From assembly GCA_016871135.1 (NCBI GenBank), contig VFZQ01000158.1, positions 1 to 9,261 on the forward strand: DNA of 9,261 bases, written 5' to 3'. Made by a program: the position numbers and the translations under genes. This document shows positions 1-6,643 of the stretch, piece after piece; position 1 is the first letter of the stretch, and every line of letters starts with the position of its first letter. The notes below the pieces were generated by a model that was not told the DNA's origin, did not search any database, and saw nothing but the letters and a program-made list of their open reading frames with translations. The stretch is from Acidobacteriota bacterium (GTDB taxonomy: Bacteria; Acidobacteriota; Terriglobia; Bryobacterales; Bryobacteraceae).

Positions 1-1575
1 TTCCGAGGCAATCACGCCTGGAAATTCGGTGGCAACGTGCTGATCCGCAACGTCACGCAGGACTCGCAAACTTTCTTCAGCGGCCGCTTTACGTTCGGAT
101 CGCTGCCAGGCGGACTCGTAAACGCCGCGCTCGCAACGACGTCGATCAACGCGCTGCAAGCCTTCAACCTCGGCCTCGCACAGAGTTACCAACAAGGCTT
201 CGGCGATCCCATCGTCCGCGGCACATATCCGCTCACCGCGGTGTACGCGCAAGACACGTGGAACCCGCGCCGCAACCTGACCATCAACTACGGCGTGCGC
301 TACGAGCGCGACAACCGCCGTGCGCCGCTGCCCACCGACACCAACAACTTCGCGCCGCGGTTCGGCTTCTCCTGGGATCCGTTCAGCGACCGCAAGACGA
401 CGGTGCGCGGCGGCTACGGTCTCTTTTACGCGCCGATCGATTTTCAGATCGATTACGTAGTACAAGCCCTCAACGAAATCGGCGGCCGCCGCCAAATCGC
501 ACAAGTCCTAAGCGTGCTGAACCCAGCCGCGCCGACGGCGCCGAGCGGCCCCATCAATATCTTCTCCACACTGCGCGCGCAAGGCGTCATTGGCATTCCG
601 ACGCCGCAACGGCCGATCCGCGCCGAGGACCTTCGCCAGTTCGGCATCAACATCAGTCAGACCGGACCTCGTCCGCCGCTTACCGTTCTGTTCCGTCCCG
701 CGCCGGACTACGTCAACGGCTATGCGCAACAGATCAGCTTCGGCATTGAACGCGAGATTGCGCGAAACCTCGCCTTCTCCATCAACTATGTCGGCGTGCG
801 CGGTTTTCATCTGACGACCTCGCGGGACATCAATCTGCTGCCGGCGCCCGTCAATCCCGCGCGTGGCATCCGCGACTGGGGCGCGCACGCGGCCAATCCC
901 ACCGGCGTCGGTTTCTTCGTCAACCCGCTCGTCTTTCAAGAGAATCAATACGAGTCGACCGCGTCGTCGAGCTACAACGGTCTACTGCTGGAAGCCACCT
1001 ACAAACCTTCCCGCCGAACCACGCTGCACTTCAACTACACCTTCGCGAAGGCGCTTGACGAGACCACCGACTTCAACTCCGACTTCCAACCCAACGACCA
1101 AACCGATCGCCGTGCCGAAAAGGCTCTGTCGAGTTTCGACCAGCGCCACAAGGTGATCGCCTACGCCATGCTGCAACCGAGGTGGGGCCTCGTGCTAACG
1201 CCAATTTTCCGCTACTCCACCGCCCGGCCGTTCAATCTGCTCGCCGGTACCGAGTTGAACAACGACCGTCACAACACCACCGACCGGCCCTTCTTCGCCG
1301 GGCGCAACACCGGAATCGGCCCCGGTTTCACAGCCTTCGACACGCGCATCTCCAAGCGCCTCGCTATCACCGAACGCGCCACCACCGAATTGATGTTCGA
1401 GGCCTTCAACCTCTTCAACAAACTCAACTACACCTCCGTTAACAACGTCGTCGGCAACATCCAAGGGCCCTTCAATCTGAAAGGCCGCCACGACCGCGGC
1501 CCCAGCCAGCCGCTCGGCTTCACCGCCGCGGCGGACCCGCGACGCATCCAGCTGGGTGTGCGGTTCTCGTTTTGA
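1..1575 (+). CDS. TonB-dependent outer-membrane receptor, Oar-like (3' part)
   Basis: The reading frame is open at base 1, so this is the C-terminal 524 residues of a larger protein; the first visible GTG (37) is not a believable start because coding continues upstream of it (FRGNHAWKFGGN). What is seen is an outer-membrane beta-barrel: alternating aromatic/polar strands, YAQDTW at visible residues 82-87 followed by NYGVRYE (96-102), the FDQRHK turn at 379-384, FEAFNLFNKLNY at 466-477, and a C-terminal phenylalanine (RFSF) typical of BamA-recognised barrels. These signatures match the Oar-like TonB-dependent receptors with an N-terminal carboxypeptidase-regulatory-like domain that are abundant in Acidobacteriota. 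The plug and regulatory domains would lie upstream. Such proteins import large or scarce substrates using TonB energy; the substrate cannot be read here. The stop overlaps the next gene's ATG (TGATG), suggesting coupled translation. The family call is firm; the substrate is unknown. Confidence 0.9.
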   Translation, partial: FRGNHAWKFGGNVLIRNVTQDSQTFFSGRFTFGSLPGGLVNAALATTSINALQAFNLGLAQSYQQGFGDPIVRGTYPLTAVYAQDTWNPRRNLTINYGVRYERDNRRAPLPTDTNNFAPRFGFSWDPFSDRKTTVRGGYGLFYAPIDFQIDYVVQALNEIGGRRQIAQVLSVLNPAAPTAPSGPINIFSTLRAQGVIGIPTPQRPIRAEDLRQFGINISQTGPRPPLTVLFRPAPDYVNGYAQQISFGIEREIARNLAFSINYVGVRGFHLTTSRDINLLPAPVNPARGIRDWGAHAANPTGVGFFVNPLVFQENQYESTASSSYNGLLLEATYKPSRRTTLHFNYTFAKALDETTDFNSDFQPNDQTDRRAEKALSSFDQRHKVIAYAMLQPRWGLVLTPIFRYSTARPFNLLAGTELNNDRHNTTDRPFFAGRNTGIGPGFTAFDTRISKRLAITERATTELMFEAFNLFNKLNYTSVNNVVGNIQGPFNLKGRHDRGPSQPLGFTAAADPRRIQLGVRFSF

Positions 1576-3224
1576 TGAAACTCTGGTTGCCGCTTTGCGC
1601 GGCCGCGTTGTTTGCCGACGATCTTTGGCTACGCAACGGCCGGGTGTGGACGGGCGATGCGTCGCGCCCTTGGACCGAATCGGTGCTCGTGCGCGGCAAC
1701 AAAATCGAGGCTGTTGGTACGAACGCGGACGTCGCCAAACAAGCCAAAGGCTCGCGCGTGATCGAACTCAATGGACGGCTCACGATACCCGGCTTCAACG
1801 ACGCCCACATGCATTTTCTCGGCGGATCGCTCGGCCTTTCGCAAATCGACCTCAATGGAATTTGCACACTCGAAACGATGCAGAAAGCGGTGGCCGATTT
1901 CGCCGCGAAGCATCCCGGCACGGGCTGGCTGCACGGCCGCGGTTGGGAGTACGTCTGCCTGCCGCAAGGCCGCCTGCCGCGCAAGGAAGATCTCGACGCT
2001 GTTGTGAAGGATCGCCCCGTCTTTCTCTCCGCCTACGACGGCCACACCGCTTGGGCCAACTCGAAAGCACTCGCGCTCGCTGGGATCACGAAGCCGACCG
2101 TGTTCAACGGCTACGGCGAAGTTGTCAAGGACGCGAACGGCGAACCGACCGGCGCGTTGACGGAAGGCGCGATGGGGTTGGTGCGCCGTCTCGTGCCCGT
2201 CGCCACACGCGCCGAGAAACTCGCTGCGATGGAGCAGGGCCTGCGCCTGATGGCCTCGCTTGGTATTACGTCGCTACAAAATGCCAACGGCAACATGGAC
2301 GAACTTGATCTCTACAATGAGCTCATCAGGTCCAATAAACTCTCCGTGCGCGCGTCGCTGGCGATGTCGATCGGGCCGATGGAATCCGAAGCGTCTCTGA
2401 ATGACTTCGCCACGCTGCATACCAAATACCCCGGCCCGCATCTCCGAGTCGCCTCGGTGAAAATGGCTCTTGACGGCGTCATCGAATCCTATACCGCCGC
2501 CATGCTTGAACCGTATAGCAACAAGAACGACACAAGCGGCAAGTCAGCCTGGACGCAAGAGCAATTCAACAAGACCGCGGCCATCGTCGACAAACTCGGA
2601 CTGCAAATCTACACCCACGCCATCGGCGATCGCGGCGTCCGCATGGCGCTTGACGGATACGAAGCCGTGCGGCGCGCCAACGGCCCGCGCGATGCCCGCC
2701 ATCGCATTGAGCACATCGAGACGATTCATCCGCAAGATCTCTCTCGCTTCGCCGCGCTTGGCGTACTGCCGTCGATGGAGCCGATCCATGCCGACCCCGC
2801 CACCATCGAAGTGTGGAGCGCCGCCATCGGCCCCGAACGCACTCGGCTCGGCTTCGCCTGGCGTAGCATCGAAAAGGCCGGCGGCCGCCTCGTCTTCTCC
2901 TCCGACTGGCCGGCGTCGATTTCGGTCGATCCCATCCGCGGCCTGCACAACGCCGTCAACCGCCGCACGACGACAGGCCTGCCGCCAAACGGCTGGATCC
3001 CCGAAGAACGCGTCTCGGTCGAAACCGCCTTGCGCGCCTACACCGCCAACGCCGCCTATGCGTCGCACGAAGAAAAAATCAAAGGAACTCTCCAACGCGG
3101 CAGGCTCGCCGACATCGTCGTGCTTTCGCAAGACCTCTTCAAGATCGATGCCATGAACATTCACAAAACGAGGGCCGACATGACCATCTTCGACGGCCGC
3201 GTCGTTTACACGCGCAACCCCTAA
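1575..3224 (+). CDS. secreted YtcJ-type amidohydrolase (Amidohydrolase_3 family)
   Basis: This is a 549-residue metal-dependent hydrolase. The ATG at 1575 shares its A with the receptor's TGA; a TTG just before it (1572) would add only one Met-like residue, so the ATG is preferred. Residues 1-14 (MKLWLPLCAAALFA) form a signal peptide, followed by the beta-sandwich strand LWLRNGRVWTG. Metal-site motifs of the superfamily are present in order: HxH in FNDAHMHF (H78, H80), the family motif DGHTAWANSKAL, VKMALDG (K296, D299), THAIGDRG (H348), RHRIEHIE (375-382; H376, H380) and FSSDWP with D444. A final strand, the second half of the beta-sandwich, sits near the C-terminus (RLADIVVLSQDLF). Length and motif order fit full-length YtcJ-like enzymes, which hydrolyse amide bonds of mostly undetermined substrates. 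Export plus the overlap with an outer-membrane receptor suggest periplasmic processing of an imported compound; this is inference. Nothing looks broken. Confidence 0.88.
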   Translation: MKLWLPLCAAALFADDLWLRNGRVWTGDASRPWTESVLVRGNKIEAVGTNADVAKQAKGSRVIELNGRLTIPGFNDAHMHFLGGSLGLSQIDLNGICTLETMQKAVADFAAKHPGTGWLHGRGWEYVCLPQGRLPRKEDLDAVVKDRPVFLSAYDGHTAWANSKALALAGITKPTVFNGYGEVVKDANGEPTGALTEGAMGLVRRLVPVATRAEKLAAMEQGLRLMASLGITSLQNANGNMDELDLYNELIRSNKLSVRASLAMSIGPMESEASLNDFATLHTKYPGPHLRVASVKMALDGVIESYTAAMLEPYSNKNDTSGKSAWTQEQFNKTAAIVDKLGLQIYTHAIGDRGVRMALDGYEAVRRANGPRDARHRIEHIETIHPQDLSRFAALGVLPSMEPIHADPATIEVWSAAIGPERTRLGFAWRSIEKAGGRLVFSSDWPASISVDPIRGLHNAVNRRTTTGLPPNGWIPEERVSVETALRAYTANAAYASHEEKIKGTLQRGRLADIVVLSQDLFKIDAMNIHKTRADMTIFDGRVVYTRNP

Positions 3225-3226
3225 AA

Positions 3227-3248
3227 AACAAATTCGCTGCAATTTGTT
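3227..3248 (+). repeat. 8-bp inverted repeat in the amidohydrolase-tolQ spacer
   Basis: Perfect arms AACAAATT (3227-3234) and AATTTGTT (3241-3248) flank a 6-base loop CGCTGC, starting three bases after the amidohydrolase stop. The stem is AT-rich and no T-tract follows on the + strand, so it is a poor intrinsic terminator in this direction. A run of A precedes it, which would be a T-tract for a transcript on the other strand. It could equally be an operator for the tol-pal operon. The repeat is seen; its role is open. Confidence 0.45.
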
Positions 3249-3281
3249 GTGCTGCCGACTTTTGCGCAACCCAGTTCGTCT

Positions 3282-3287
3282 TAAGAT
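3282..3287 (+). promoter_or_regulatory. candidate -10 element for the tol-pal operon
   Basis: TAAGAT matches four of six positions of the sigma-70 -10 consensus and lies in the only spacer between the amidohydrolase and tolQ, where a promoter for the tol-pal operon would be expected. No convincing -35 hexamer is seen 16-18 bases upstream. If real, transcription would begin near 3294, on top of the annotated TTG start of tolQ, implying a leaderless or very short 5' leader. This is a weak, inferred call. Confidence 0.2.
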
Positions 3288-3293
3288 GAGAAC

Positions 3294-4010
3294 TTGGAAC
3301 TCTTGTTGCCGATCATCCTCCTTCCTGCAACCGCCGCCGCCCCCGCCGCGGCTTCGTCGTCCGTTCTGTCGCACGTTCTCGACCCATCGAAGCCCGTCGC
3401 GATGCTGGTCATGCTGTTCCTGATTGCCGCATCGCTGTTCTCCTGGGCCATCGTCTTCAATAAATGGAGTCGCCTGCGCAAAGCCACCGCCGATAATGAG
3501 CGCTTCGTGAAAATGTTCCGCAAGGCGACGGGATTCGAATCAATCGCCGCCGCCTGTGAGCAGTGCCCCAACGCCCCCATCGTCGGCGTCTACGACATGG
3601 GCTTCGCCGAAGTCGACCGGCAAGTAAAGCTGCGCAACAAGCTGACCAATCGCACGGCCATCGAACGCAGCCTTCAACTCGGCGCCAATGAAGAGCTAGC
3701 GCTGCTTGAAAAAAACATAAACTGGCTCGCTACCACGGCCGCCATCACGCCCTTCATTGGCCTGTTCGGCACCGTGCTCGGCATCATCGACGCGTTTCAA
3801 GCGCTGACTGGAGCGGGCGCGGCAAGCCTCCGCGCTGTCGGACCCGGCATCGCCGACGCGCTCGTCGCCACCGCGATGGGCCTGTTCGCCGCCATCCCCG
3901 CCGCGATTTTCTACAACTACTTCAGCCACTCCATCCGCGAAGTCGGAGCGCGCATGGACGACTTCGGCCTCGAATTCCTCAACCTCATCGAAAGGGTCTA
4001 CGAGGGATAA
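3294..4010 (+). CDS. tolQ: TolQ, proton-channel subunit of the Tol-Pal system
   Basis: This 238-residue inner-membrane protein of the TolQ/ExbB/MotA family builds, with TolR, the motor that uses the proton gradient to energise TolA during outer-membrane constriction. Three membrane segments are visible: about 35-55, 142-165 and 184-208. The signature TPFIGLFGTVLGIIDAF (152-168) and GPGIADALVATAMGLFAAIP (183-202) closely match TolQ; T160 and T193 fit the pore threonines of TM2 and TM3. The start is uncertain: an in-frame TAA at 3282 leaves TTG codons at 3294, 3303 or 3306 as candidates, all with poor ribosome binding sites, and the first ATG (residue 37) would cut into TM1. The N-terminus carries an unusual hydrophobic and Ala/Pro-rich stretch (residues 3-20) before TM1. 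ExbB is an alternative name, but the tolR-tolA-tolB-pal context supports TolQ. Confidence 0.92.
   Translation: MELLLPIILLPATAAAPAAASSSVLSHVLDPSKPVAMLVMLFLIAASLFSWAIVFNKWSRLRKATADNERFVKMFRKATGFESIAAACEQCPNAPIVGVYDMGFAEVDRQVKLRNKLTNRTAIERSLQLGANEELALLEKNINWLATTAAITPFIGLFGTVLGIIDAFQALTGAGAASLRAVGPGIADALVATAMGLFAAIPAAIFYNYFSHSIREVGARMDDFGLEFLNLIERVYEG
4002..4007 (+). promoter_or_regulatory. ribosome binding site of tolR
   Basis: GAGGGA sits six bases before the tolR ATG and lies within the last codons of tolQ. It fixes the tolR start at 4014 and lets the two motor subunits be translated at linked rates. It is among the best Shine-Dalgarno matches in the cluster. Confidence 0.65.
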
Positions 4011-4013
4011 CGA

Positions 4014-4454
4014 ATGGCCATTTCGATCCGCAAATCGAATGGACGCGGACGCCGCGGCGACTTTCCGGCACTCGCGGAAATCAACATCATTCCGCTCGTC
4101 GACGTTGTGCTCGTGCTGCTCATCATCTTCATGCTCACGGCGCACGTCATGGAGTTCGGCCTCGAAGTAGACGTACCCAAAGTGAAGCAGGTGCGCAACT
4201 CCGCCGACACCCTGCCGGTCATCTCGATCGCCAAGGATGGTGAGATGAAGCTGAACGAAGCCGATGTCAACATCAACGAAGTCGGCGACGCTGTCAAGAA
4301 AAAATTCCCCGGCCAAAAGGCCGTCTACGTGCGTGCCGACAAAGCGACGCCGTGGGATCCGATCGCTCAGGTGATTAGTGAGCTTGGCCAGGCGAAACTC
4401 GACGTACGTATGGTCACGCAACCCGTCGACGAAGCGGGGCGCCGCAAACGATGA
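4014..4454 (+). CDS. tolR: TolR, ExbD-family motor subunit of the Tol-Pal system
   Basis: This 146-residue protein has a short basic cytoplasmic N-terminus, one membrane helix (about 25-46) and a periplasmic domain that in the family dimerises and contacts peptidoglycan. The helix begins EINIIPLVDVVLVLL (22-36) and contains D30, which aligns with the essential proton-translocating aspartate of TolR/ExbD (D23 in Escherichia coli TolR). The C-terminal part, YVRADKATPWDPIAQVISEL (105-124), is the usual ExbD/TolR periplasmic motif. It follows tolQ by three bases and has a good ribosome binding site. Its stop overlaps the next start by ATGA, so tolA is probably translated by re-initiation. The length is normal for the family. 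ExbD is excluded only by context. Confidence 0.92.
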   Translation: MAISIRKSNGRGRRGDFPALAEINIIPLVDVVLVLLIIFMLTAHVMEFGLEVDVPKVKQVRNSADTLPVISIAKDGEMKLNEADVNINEVGDAVKKKFPGQKAVYVRADKATPWDPIAQVISELGQAKLDVRMVTQPVDEAGRRKR

Positions 4455-5227
4455 CCGAAACGCTCCAGCGCGAAGACTCACTCAAAGGCGGCTTCGTCCG
4501 TTCGTTGAGTTTGCACGCCGCGCTTGGCGCCTTTGCCTTCGGATGGGGTTTGTGGAACTTTCGTGCCAGCGAAACATGGGGTGATCCCAACGCGATTCCC
4601 GGTGCGGGTTTCGCCGTCACGCCGGTCGACCGCATCCCGCTGCCGACGCGCCAGTCGCGCCCGAATCCGAAGGCCGACGACTCCGAATCGGAAGTTGAAA
4701 AGGCCGAGCAGAAAGATCGCGACCGCGACCGTGTGAAAGATGACCGTGACGCCATCGCGCTCAACACCGATAGCACCGTCAAGCCCAATGAAAAGCAGAC
4801 CAGCCGCTACAAATATCGTTCGTCCGACGACCTTCGCAAGAACCGCGTGCTGACTACTGTCGGCCAGTCGATGTCGAATCCGATGTTCGGCACCGTCGGC
4901 GCGGGCGGCGTTGGTGTTGGCACGGGCACGCCATTTGGCAATCGCTTCGGCGCATACGCCGATCTGCTGCGCCGCCGCATCGCCGAGAAGTGGAAGACCA
5001 ACGATGTCGATGCCGGTGTTCGCACCGCGCGCCCCGCTGTCGTCAGCTTCGATATCCTGCGCAACGGCAGCGTGCGCAACGTCAAGATCGTCCAATCGAG
5101 CGGCATCGCGACGCTCGACCTCTCAGCCCGCCGCGCGGTGATGGATGCATCGCCGCTGCCGGAATTGCCGCGCGAGTTCGATCGCGAATCGGCCAACGTA
5201 GAATTCACCTTTCAACTACAACGATGA
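4451..5227 (+). CDS. tolA: TolA/TonB-like periplasm-spanning energy transducer
   Basis: This 258-residue protein has one N-terminal membrane anchor (about 14-36) that includes S18-x3-H22, the SxxxH motif by which TolA and TonB engage their motor. Next come a proline-rich stretch (61-75), a short very charged segment (about 78-102, with DRDRDR), a Gly-rich linker (147-163, many GxG), and a C-terminal TonB_C/TolA domain (about 164-257) containing YADLLRRRIAEKW, VSFDILRNGSVRNVKIVQSS and FTFQL. It should couple TolQR to TolB and Pal at the outer membrane. The central region is far shorter than the long alanine/lysine helix of enterobacterial TolA, making the protein TonB-sized; position in the operon is the main reason to call it TolA. 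The start overlaps the tolR stop (ATGA) and has no clear ribosome binding site. Its own stop overlaps tolB in the same way. Confidence 0.82.
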   Translation: MTETLQREDSLKGGFVRSLSLHAALGAFAFGWGLWNFRASETWGDPNAIPGAGFAVTPVDRIPLPTRQSRPNPKADDSESEVEKAEQKDRDRDRVKDDRDAIALNTDSTVKPNEKQTSRYKYRSSDDLRKNRVLTTVGQSMSNPMFGTVGAGGVGVGTGTPFGNRFGAYADLLRRRIAEKWKTNDVDAGVRTARPAVVSFDILRNGSVRNVKIVQSSGIATLDLSARRAVMDASPLPELPREFDRESANVEFTFQLQR

Positions 5228-6570
5228 AGAAGCTACTCCTCCTACTCACCGCTACCGCACTATTCGCGCAACAGCGGCCCGATATCATCGGCCAGATTGT
5301 CGGCACGCAGAAAGCCACGATCGCAATCGCCGATATGCGCGGCGCCGGCCGCGCGGCCGAGCAAACCGCCGTTGTCAACTCGACGATCTTCCGTGACATC
5401 GAAGACGCGGCCATCTTCAAAATGGCGCCCAAGAGCATGTACCCGCTCAAAGTGCCGCAGCGCCCGCAGGATTTTCGCAAGCCGCTGCAGTACGATCCCA
5501 ACAATCGGAACGCCGACCCGTGGCTGATGGATTGGTCCGAACCGCCCGTCAACGCCGACTACCTCGCGTTTGGCTACACTGCCGAACAGGATGGCCAGCT
5601 CGTGCTCTTCGGGTGGCTCTTCAACGTACGCCAACCCGATGTCGCGGCCGCGCAAGTCATCGGCAAGCTCTACTTCGGTCCCTTGGACGAAACCGGCGCG
5701 CGTAAGGTCGCGCACGAGTTCGCCGCCGACATCTTGAAGCAATTCGGCGTCGAATCGCTCGCGGGATCGAAAATCTACTACGTCTCCAATCGCAGCGGCC
5801 ACAAAGAAATCTGGTCGATGGACTACGACGGCGGCAACCAGAAACAAGTCACCAGCTATTCGACAATCACAACGATGCCCAGCGTGTCGCCAGACGCCAC
5901 CCGTCTCGCTTTCACCAGTTGGACGCCAAATGGACCGCAGATCCTCGTGCACTCGCTCGAAACGTTGCGCCGCATCCCGTTCTATAACCCGCGCGCGGGC
6001 GTCAACCAAAACGCATCGTACACGCCGGACGGCAAGCAGATGGTGTTTTCCTCTTCGGTATCCGGCTACTCGCAGCTGTACATCGCCAACGCCGACGGCT
6101 CGAATCTCAAGCGCATCACCCAGACACGCGTGGTCGAAGTCGAGCCGAAAGTCAACCCCAAAACGGGAAATGATATTGTTTTTGTGTCGGGGCGTAGTGG
6201 CGTGTCCCCGCAATTGTATAGAATGAACATTGAAGGCGCGGATGTACAGCGCTTAACGACCGGGGAAGGGCAAGCGACTAACCCGTCCTGGAATCCTCAG
6301 GGCACCCATGTTGCCTTTGCTTGGACAAGAGGATATGATCCAGGTAACTTCAACATTTTTGTGATGGATGTGGCAACAGGCAATTACGTACAGCTAACCA
6401 GCGGAGCGGGCCGCAACGAGAACCCCACTTGGGCCCCTGACGGAAAGCACATCGTGTTCGCATCCGACCGCGGCGGCAGGATGCAGATTTGGTCCATGCT
6501 CGCCGACGGGACCCAGCTTAGGCAGTTGACTTCGTCCGGCATTAACGAAAAACCAGTTTGGTCGAAGTGA
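5224..6570 (+). CDS. tolB: TolB, periplasmic beta-propeller of the Tol-Pal system
   Basis: This 448-residue protein starts at the ATG overlapping the tolA stop. The frame stays open upstream into tolA, but only this ATG gives a signal peptide (MKKLLLLLTATALFA, cleavage before QQ). Residues about 18-178 form the TolB N-terminal alpha/beta domain, and 180-446 the six-bladed WD40-like propeller. Its repeats are visible as YYVSNRSGHKEIWSMDYDG, PSVSPDATRLAFTS, ASYTPDGKQMVFSS, PKVNPKTGNDIVFVSGRSG, PSWNPQGTHVAFAW and PTWAPDGKHIVFASDRGG. In the family TolB binds Pal through the propeller and TolA through the N-terminal region. No Shine-Dalgarno is seen before the ATG, so translation probably depends on termination of tolA. 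Codon use changes sharply for about 80 codons (6160-6405), where GC at third positions falls to roughly half and AGA appears; see findings. The length is normal. Confidence 0.93.
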   Translation: MKKLLLLLTATALFAQQRPDIIGQIVGTQKATIAIADMRGAGRAAEQTAVVNSTIFRDIEDAAIFKMAPKSMYPLKVPQRPQDFRKPLQYDPNNRNADPWLMDWSEPPVNADYLAFGYTAEQDGQLVLFGWLFNVRQPDVAAAQVIGKLYFGPLDETGARKVAHEFAADILKQFGVESLAGSKIYYVSNRSGHKEIWSMDYDGGNQKQVTSYSTITTMPSVSPDATRLAFTSWTPNGPQILVHSLETLRRIPFYNPRAGVNQNASYTPDGKQMVFSSSVSGYSQLYIANADGSNLKRITQTRVVEVEPKVNPKTGNDIVFVSGRSGVSPQLYRMNIEGADVQRLTTGEGQATNPSWNPQGTHVAFAWTRGYDPGNFNIFVMDVATGNYVQLTSGAGRNENPTWAPDGKHIVFASDRGGRMQIWSMLADGTQLRQLTSSGINEKPVWSK

Positions 6571-6584
6571 AGCGACCGATCGCT
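6571..6584 (+). other. small hairpin just after the tolB stop
   Basis: AGCGA (6571-6575) and TCGCT (6580-6584) pair around the loop CCGA, starting at the base after the tolB stop. With only five pairs and no T-tract it is not a terminator; it could modestly stabilise an RNA end or be chance. The rest of the 73-base tolB-pal spacer holds only the pal ribosome binding region (GGGAGA at 6615, GAAGAGG at 6625). Confidence 0.22.
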
Positions 6585-6643
6585 CACCAGACACCGCAGT
6601 ACCTTTACCGAATCGGGAGAATTTGAAGAGGCACAACGTACAA

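Noticed and set aside
508..948. 146-codon open frame on the minus strand inside the receptor gene
   Set aside because: It lies opposite a receptor frame with clear family motifs; long antisense frames are expected in GC-rich coding DNA, and its product has no recognisable domain or signal.
3286..3423. 45-codon ATG-initiated frame overlapping the tolQ start
   Set aside because: It runs out of frame through the tolQ N-terminus and gives a Pro/Arg/Cys-rich product with no sensible features; probably chance, although its ATG complicates the tolQ start.
4715..4760. Short GACCGC/GACCGT repeats in tolA as a tandem-repeat or phase-variable tract
   Set aside because: Only about two to three imperfect copies are present and they are explained by the charged DRDRDR segment; too short to call a variable repeat.
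5260..6213. 317-codon open frame on the minus strand opposite tolB
   Set aside because: It is a shadow of tolB: composition is Arg/Val/Gly/Asp-rich without domain character and it ends where tolB codon use changes, as expected for an antisense artefact of third-position GC bias.
6219..6224. TAGAAT inside tolB as a -10 element for an internal pal promoter
   Set aside because: It matches five of six -10 positions, but the hexamer 17 bases upstream (AGTGGC) is not a -35, and it lies over 400 bases from pal within an AT-richer coding patch where such matches arise by chance.
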